Source: SVEL01 sp045125245 (GTDB lineage Bacteria > Bacillota > Clostridia > Lachnospirales > Lachnospiraceae). Taken from it: a stretch of 64,000 nt of DNA. The notes below the pieces were generated by a model. It searched no databases, was not told where the DNA came from, and saw only the letters and a program-made list of their open reading frames with translations. The stretch covers positions 1 to 64,000 of the forward strand of contig JBGVNF010000060.1 of the NCBI GenBank assembly GCA_045125245.1, written 5' to 3'. This document shows positions 59,528 to 64,000 of the stretch, piece after piece. Position 1 is the stretch's first letter; every line of letters starts with the position of its first letter. Made by a program: the position numbers and the translations under genes.

Positions 59528-60757
59528 ATGGATAATATAGGTTTTCTGCAAATTAATGTAACTGATGAGGAAAACATTCCTATCGAGAATGCCACTATAA
59601 ATCTATCTTATGAAGGGCGTCCGGAGGAAGTGTTTAAGACACTTAACACAAATAGCTCTGGACAGACTGAGAATGTGGAGCTTGATGCGCCACCTGTAGT
59701 ATTGAGTCTTACGGAGGATAACATAGTACAGCCCTATTCTGAGTATTCAGCCCTGATATCTGCGCCAAATTACGAGCCGATAGATATATCTGGAATAGAA
59801 ATATTATCAAAAACCAATGCTATACAAAATGTAAAAATGATAAGAAGTTTTAAAGGTGACGAGGGAAGCGACATAGTTATACCTGCCCATACATTGTATG
59901 GCTACTATCCTCCTAAAATAGCTGAGGCAGAGATAAAGCCTATGAATGAGACAGGTGAAATCGTACTTAGCAGAGTAGTTGTTCCTGAAACTATAATTGT
60001 GCATGACGGTTCACCGTCTGATAATACAGCAAAGGATTACTATGTCTCTTATACAGATTATATAAAAAATGTGGCCTCTAGTGAGATATATGCGACATGG
60101 TCAGATGCGACTATAACAGCGAATATATTGGCTATTATGTCATTTACATTAAACAGGGTTTACACAGAATGGTATAGAAATAAAGGATACAGCTTTACCA
60201 TAACATCATCTACAGCCTATGACCACAAGTGGATATACGGAAGAAACATATATGATAATATATCCCAGATTGTAGATGAAATATTTGACCAATATATATC
60301 AAGGCCGGAGGTACGTCAGCCTATACTCACTCAGTACTGTGATGGCAAGAGAGTGAAGTGTCCAAACTGGTTGTCCCAGTGGGGCTCAAAGGATTTGGGA
60401 GACAGAGGTTATTCGCCTATAGAGATACTTAGATATTATTATGGAGATGACGTATATATCAATACAGCTGAAGCTATATCAGGGATTCCTGCGTCTTGGC
60501 CTGGATATAATCTGACTGTAGGTAGCAAGGGAGATAAGGTAAAACAGATACAGGAGCAGTTAGACACTGTGGCATCAGTGTATATTTCAATACCAAGAAT
60601 TGCAGCAGACGGAGTCTATGGAACAAATACGAAGGATGCAGTAGAAACTTTTCAGGGGATTTTTGGATTGCCAAAATCAGGAATTGTGGATTTTAAAACA
60701 TGGTATAAGATATCGCAGATATATGTGGGAATAACTAGAATAGCTGAGTTAAACTAG
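59528..60757 (+). CDS. SpoIID-like and peptidoglycan-binding domain protein
   Basis: 409 residues, no obvious signal peptide. An N-terminal carboxypeptidase-regulatory-like beta domain (about 3-100), a SpoIID/LytB-like region (YTDYIKNVASSEIYATWSDA, about 175-250) and a C-terminal PG_binding_1 domain (VGSKGDKVKQIQEQL, DGVYGTNTKDAVETFQ, about 330-400). This suggests peptidoglycan remodelling, possibly at sporulation. The ATG at 59528 follows AGGAG; an upstream in-frame start is disfavoured. SpoIID proteins are usually exported, so the missing signal is odd. Confidence 0.78.
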   Translation: MDNIGFLQINVTDEENIPIENATINLSYEGRPEEVFKTLNTNSSGQTENVELDAPPVVLSLTEDNIVQPYSEYSALISAPNYEPIDISGIEILSKTNAIQNVKMIRSFKGDEGSDIVIPAHTLYGYYPPKIAEAEIKPMNETGEIVLSRVVVPETIIVHDGSPSDNTAKDYYVSYTDYIKNVASSEIYATWSDATITANILAIMSFTLNRVYTEWYRNKGYSFTITSSTAYDHKWIYGRNIYDNISQIVDEIFDQYISRPEVRQPILTQYCDGKRVKCPNWLSQWGSKDLGDRGYSPIEILRYYYGDDVYINTAEAISGIPASWPGYNLTVGSKGDKVKQIQEQLDTVASVYISIPRIAADGVYGTNTKDAVETFQGIFGLPKSGIVDFKTWYKISQIYVGITRIAELN

Positions 60758-60769
60758 GAGGGGATGACT

Positions 60770-61126
60770 TTGAAGAAAAATTTAATGCAAATATTTAAAG
60801 TTGCGATGGTTATGATAGGATTGACTGCTGTATTATTGCTTATTCTGGCACTTATGCTTTTTAAAATGAATCTATCTGAACGGGCAGTAGCTGTGGGGAT
60901 TGTATTAATATATGTTATCGTTAACTTTGCAGGTGGTTTTCTTATGGGGAAGATAAAGGGAGAAAATAAATATAAATGGGGAATAGTCATAGGCTTATCC
61001 TTTTTTCTGATATTAACCCTTATATCAACTATTGTTACTGGAGAAATGTACGGCAACGGAATACAGGCTGTGTGGGCATTGTTAACCTGCATAGGCGGAG
61101 GTATGGTGGGAGGTATGTGCGCTTAA
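60770..61126 (+). CDS. TIGR04086 family membrane protein
   Basis: 118 residues, four hydrophobic helices with small glycine motifs (FAGGFLMGK, CIGGGMVGGMCA). Matches the TIGR04086/DUF3792 family, found across sporulating Firmicutes, function unknown. TTG at 60770 is 7 bases after GGAGG; an ATG at 60764 lies almost on it. The gene begins 12 bases after the previous stop. Confidence 0.82.
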   Translation: MKKNLMQIFKVAMVMIGLTAVLLLILALMLFKMNLSERAVAVGIVLIYVIVNFAGGFLMGKIKGENKYKWGIVIGLSFFLILTLISTIVTGEMYGNGIQAVWALLTCIGGGMVGGMCA

Positions 61127-61131
61127 AGAAT

Positions 61132-61170
61132 TTAACATAGATTTAACATAAGGGGAATTCATATTTAACA
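61132..61170 (+). promoter_or_regulatory. Candidate Pho box (PhoP site) before the Na/Pi transporter
   Basis: TTAACA repeats start at 61132, 61143 and 61165, spaced 11 and 22 bp, that is, on one face of the helix. This matches the TTAACA-like direct repeats bound by PhoP in Bacillus. A TATAAT (61205-61210) without a good -35 lies downstream, as expected of an activated promoter. Confidence 0.65.
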
Positions 61171-61270
61171 AACATATAGTATACATATGTGTGAAATGAT
61201 TAAATATAATAGAGAAATTTTTGAATCTGCATAGGAGAAAGATGATTCGAAAAACAATTGGAGGAAAGAA

Positions 61271-63037
61271 ATGTTTGATTTTTTTAGCTTTTTAACGATG
61301 ATTGGTGGCCTGGCATTATTCTTATACGGTATGAATGTAATGGGTGATGGCCTTGCAAAGCTTGCAGGAGGTAAGCTAGAGAGAATTTTAGAGAAGCTTA
61401 CAGCTAATCCTATTATGGGTGTATTCCTTGGTTTTGTAGTAACAGCAGTTATTCAGAGTTCATCTGCAACTACTGTTATGGTAGTAGGTTTTGTAAACTC
61501 AGGTATTATGAGATTATCTCAGGCTATTAGCATTATAATGGGTGCAAACATCGGTACAACAGCTACAGCGTGGATTCTTAGTCTTGCAGGCTTAGAAGGC
61601 GGAAACTTCTTTATGAATTTGCTTAAGCCTACATCATTCTCACCAATTCTTGCAATTATCGGTGTTGCGATGATTATGTTCTCTAAGAAGGCAAAGAAGC
61701 AGGATTTAGGAACAATACTTATCGGTTTTGCAATACTTATGATTGGTATGGACATAATGACAGGTGCAATTAAGCCACTAGCAGAGGTAACTTGGTTTAA
61801 GGAATTACTTGTAAAATTCTCAAATCCTATACTTGGACTTTTAGCCGGTGCAGTGTTGACAGCAGTTATTCAGAGTTCATCAGCATCTGTAGGTATCTTA
61901 CAGGCTATGTCTATGAACGGACTTATAACATTTGGTACAGCGTTCCCTATTATTATGGGACAGAATATCGGTACATGTGTAACAGCTATGATTTCATCTA
62001 TTGGAGCATCTAAAAATGGTAAAAGAACAGCATTTGTTCATCTTTATTTTAACTTGATTGGAACTGTAATATTTATGATAGCATTCTATTCGATTAATGC
62101 ATTTGTAGATTTTGCATTTATGGATGGTTCCATTAGCGGAACTGGAATAGCTACATTACATTCTATATTTAATGTATCTGCTACATTGATTTTACTTCCA
62201 TGTAGAAAGCTTTTAGAGAAGCTTGCATGTCTTACTGTTAGAGATAAGGAAGTAGATAATGTAGCTGAGAAATCAGAAATTCAGTTGCTTGATTATCGTT
62301 TCTTAGATAAGCCAAGCTTTGCAGTAGAGCAGTGCAGAAATGTAGCGCATAAGATGGCTGAGATTTCAAAGGATTCAATCTTTAAGGCTATGAGTCTTCT
62401 TAAGAATTATGATGAAGGAGTAGCTGAAGAAGTAATCCATATGGAATCAGTCGTAGATAAATATGAAGATCAGTTGGGTTCATATCTTGTAAAATTAAGT
62501 GGTAAGGCTACCTCTGAGGAAGATAGTAGAACGGTTTCATTACTTTTGCACTGTATTGGAGATTATGAGAGAATATCTGACCATGCTATCAATATACAAG
62601 AATCTGCAAAAGAGCTTTATGAAAAGGGAATGGGATTCTCTAAGAAGGCTCAGGAAGAACTTGAGGTATTTACAAGAGCTATAGAGGATGTAATGAATAT
62701 GACACTTATAGTATTCGAGGACGAAGATATAGATATGGCGAAGTCAGTAGAACCACTTGAGGAATTGATTGACTACTTAAGTGATGAACTTAAAAATAGA
62801 CATATTGAAAGACTTAGAGAAGGTAACTGTACAATAGAGCAGGGCTTTGTATTCTCAGATATCACAACAAATTTCGAGAGAATATCAGACCATTGTTCAA
62901 ATATTGCAGTTAGTCTTATAGAGATTAAGGATGATGAGTATGATACTCATAGATATCTTGATATAGTTAAGCATGATAGTGCAAGATTTGCTGAAGAATA
63001 TGCACATTGCAAAGAAAGATACGCATTACCTGTGTAA
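61271..63037 (+). CDS. Na+/phosphate cotransporter family protein with PhoU domain
   Basis: 588 residues. The N-terminal membrane domain (about 1-315) contains two inverted Na_Pi_cotrans repeats, each with a QSSSA motif (VIQSSSATTVMVVGF and VIQSSSASVGILQAM) and MGANIGTT / MGQNIGTC. The C-terminal 230 residues are PhoU-like (two three-helix bundles, HCIGDYERISDHAINI, FERISDHCSNI). Symports phosphate with sodium or signals phosphate state. GGAGG precedes the ATG. A candidate Pho box lies upstream. Confidence 0.95.
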   Translation: MFDFFSFLTMIGGLALFLYGMNVMGDGLAKLAGGKLERILEKLTANPIMGVFLGFVVTAVIQSSSATTVMVVGFVNSGIMRLSQAISIIMGANIGTTATAWILSLAGLEGGNFFMNLLKPTSFSPILAIIGVAMIMFSKKAKKQDLGTILIGFAILMIGMDIMTGAIKPLAEVTWFKELLVKFSNPILGLLAGAVLTAVIQSSSASVGILQAMSMNGLITFGTAFPIIMGQNIGTCVTAMISSIGASKNGKRTAFVHLYFNLIGTVIFMIAFYSINAFVDFAFMDGSISGTGIATLHSIFNVSATLILLPCRKLLEKLACLTVRDKEVDNVAEKSEIQLLDYRFLDKPSFAVEQCRNVAHKMAEISKDSIFKAMSLLKNYDEGVAEEVIHMESVVDKYEDQLGSYLVKLSGKATSEEDSRTVSLLLHCIGDYERISDHAINIQESAKELYEKGMGFSKKAQEELEVFTRAIEDVMNMTLIVFEDEDIDMAKSVEPLEELIDYLSDELKNRHIERLREGNCTIEQGFVFSDITTNFERISDHCSNIAVSLIEIKDDEYDTHRYLDIVKHDSARFAEEYAHCKERYALPV

Positions 63038-63079
63038 AATCTAATGGAGCAAAAATAGAAAATATAGCATATAATAAAT

Positions 63080-63105
63080 GGGAACGTAAAACTACGTTCC
63101 TATTT
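63080..63105 (+). terminator. Terminator of the Na/Pi transporter gene
   Basis: GGAACGTA-AAAC-TACGTTCC, followed by TATTTGATTTG, a weak T-tract. Confidence 0.65.
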
Positions 63106-63140
63106 GATTTGTTTGAAATGTTAATCTTTATTTAAAGTAC

Positions 63141-63169
63141 TTGAAAATATAGTAAAGTACTAGTATAAT
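63141..63169 (+). promoter_or_regulatory. glyS promoter
   Basis: TTGAAA (63141-63146), 17-bp spacer, TATAAT (63164-63169). The leader is only about 50 bases, with no room for a T-box. Confidence 0.75.
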
Positions 63170-63224
63170 TAGTAAGATATTATCCTAGATACAGGATATG
63201 AATAGGAAGAATGGAGTGAATATT

Positions 63225-64000
63225 ATGGAAAAGACAATGGAGAAAATAGTTGCATTAGCTAAAGCAAGAGGATTTGTATATCCAGGTTCAGAGATTTACG
63301 GTGGACTTGCTAATACATGGGACTATGGTAATCTCGGTGTTGAACTTAAGAATAATGTAAAGAGAGCTTGGTGGACAAAGTTTATCCAGGAAAACCCTTA
63401 TAACGTAGGTGTTGACTGTGCTATTCTTATGAATCCACAGACATGGGTTGCTTCAGGTCATCTTGGCGGGTTTGCAGATCCACTTATGGACTGTAAGGAA
63501 TGTAAGGAAAGATTTAGAGCAGACAAGCTTATTGAAGATTATAATGATGATAATGGTATTACAATAGAAGGCTCTGTTGACGCTTGGTCAAATGAAGAGA
63601 TGTTAAACTATATCAATGAGAAGAATATCTGCTGTCCATCTTGTGGAAAGCATAACTTCACAGATATCAGACAGTTTAACCTTATGTTTAAGACATTCCA
63701 GGGTGTAACTGAGGATGCTAAGAATACAGTTTACTTAAGACCAGAGACAGCACAGGGTATCTTTGTTAACTTTAAGAATGTTCAGAGAACATCTAGAAAG
63801 AAGATTCCATTTGGTATCGGTCAGATTGGTAAGTCATTTAGAAATGAGATTACACCAGGTAACTTCACATTTAGAACAAGAGAGTTCGAGCAGATGGAGC
63901 TTGAGTTCTTCTGTGAGCCAGGAACAGATTTAGAGTGGTTTGCATACTGGAAGTCATTCTGTATCAATTGGCTTAAGACTCTTGGTATGAAGGATGAGGA
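63225..64000 (+). CDS. glyS: Glycyl-tRNA synthetase, dimeric class II type (3' end missing)
   Basis: Charges tRNA-Gly. The first 258 residues are present, cut by the window end. Class II motifs: GSEIYGGLANTWDYGNLGVEL near the N-terminus, motif 2 region RPETAQGIFVNFKNV and GQIGKSFRNEITP. Cysteine pairs in CKECK and CCPSCG form the zinc-finger-like insertion. It is the single-chain alpha2 form, not the alpha2beta2 GlyQ/GlyS enzyme. GGAG 9 bases upstream. Confidence 0.96.
   Translation, partial: MEKTMEKIVALAKARGFVYPGSEIYGGLANTWDYGNLGVELKNNVKRAWWTKFIQENPYNVGVDCAILMNPQTWVASGHLGGFADPLMDCKECKERFRADKLIEDYNDDNGITIEGSVDAWSNEEMLNYINEKNICCPSCGKHNFTDIRQFNLMFKTFQGVTEDAKNTVYLRPETAQGIFVNFKNVQRTSRKKIPFGIGQIGKSFRNEITPGNFTFRTREFEQMELEFFCEPGTDLEWFAYWKSFCINWLKTLGMKDE

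Noticed and set aside
60754..61092. 112-aa minus-strand ORF opposite the TIGR04086 gene
   Set aside because: It mirrors a membrane protein gene with a good ribosome binding site and family match on the plus strand, and has no ribosome binding site of its own.
63170..63224. Possible T-box leader for glyS
   Set aside because: The leader after the clear promoter is only about 50 bases and has no specifier stem or TGGNACC-like T-box sequence.
1..64000. CRISPR arrays, tRNA or rRNA genes, IS elements, prophage genes
   Set aside because: None was seen: no regular short repeats with spacers, no tRNA cloverleaf in the intergenic regions, and no transposase, integrase or phage structural gene.

Overview
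The window looks like chromosome from a low-GC anaerobic Clostridia, most likely family Lachnospiraceae. This is inferred from gene content, not from any database search. Pointers are a sporulation sigma factor of the SigG type, FAD-dependent thymidylate synthase, pyruvate formate-lyase, a dgt-dnaG-rpoD cluster, the dimeric type of glycyl-tRNA synthetase, a PurO-type IMP cyclohydrolase beside a stand-alone AICAR formyltransferase, and several families I know mainly from Lachnospiraceae (DUF4250, DUF6033, TIGR04086, DUF5716/DUF5717-like). No phage, IS element, CRISPR array, tRNA or 16S/23S rRNA gene is visible.

Layout, 1-28 kb. A two-component pair (kinase cut by the window edge) is followed by a nadABC operon behind a strong promoter with a perfect 10-bp inverted repeat over its start site. 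Next come a C39-like exported protein, a small holin-like type I toxin with a convergent RNA, and a ZTP (pfl) riboswitch in front of purO and the AICAR formyltransferase gene. A nucleotidyltransferase gene leads into a three-gene ABC-2 exporter preceded by a leader with a 17-codon ORF and a terminator. A patch of small membrane and secreted proteins contains a tandemly duplicated pair. After thyX, an amidohydrolase, a DUF6033 protein and sigG (minus strand) comes the housekeeping run deoD, dgt, dnaG, rpoD, trmK and a TGS-domain nucleoside kinase, ending with RNase P RNA.

Layout, 28-48 kb. pyrBI is on the minus strand. Divergent from it is a compact seven-gene Tad/Flp-pilus-like locus: a TadZ-like protein, a CpaF/TadA ATPase, a double-length TadB/TadC-like membrane protein and four small single-TM proteins. 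Then follow a CorC/HlyC-type protein, folA, a SEC-C protein, a lipid kinase, a second RpoD-like sigma factor, an ABC-F protein, a GH13 protein with all three catalytic acids replaced, a TraX protein, a HAD phosphatase, DUF4250, an AAA/DUF4143 ATPase and citrate synthase.

Layout, 48-64 kb. rarA is followed by a tight four-gene set: a 1186-aa helical-repeat protein, an Hsp70-fold-like protein with eroded nucleotide motifs, a TPR protein and a two-TM coiled-coil protein. I regard this set as the best candidate for an undescribed system. Next are a pyruvate formate-lyase split into a 697-aa catalytic chain and a 79-aa glycyl-radical chain, a SpoIID-like/peptidoglycan-binding protein, a TIGR04086 protein, a Na/Pi cotransporter with 11-bp-phased TTAACA boxes upstream, and the start of glyS.

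Short palindromic elements recur across the window. A 27-bp hairpin lies just upstream of the ribosome binding site of three unrelated genes, and a CTTCAAT...ATTGAAG palindrome follows both thyX and folA.
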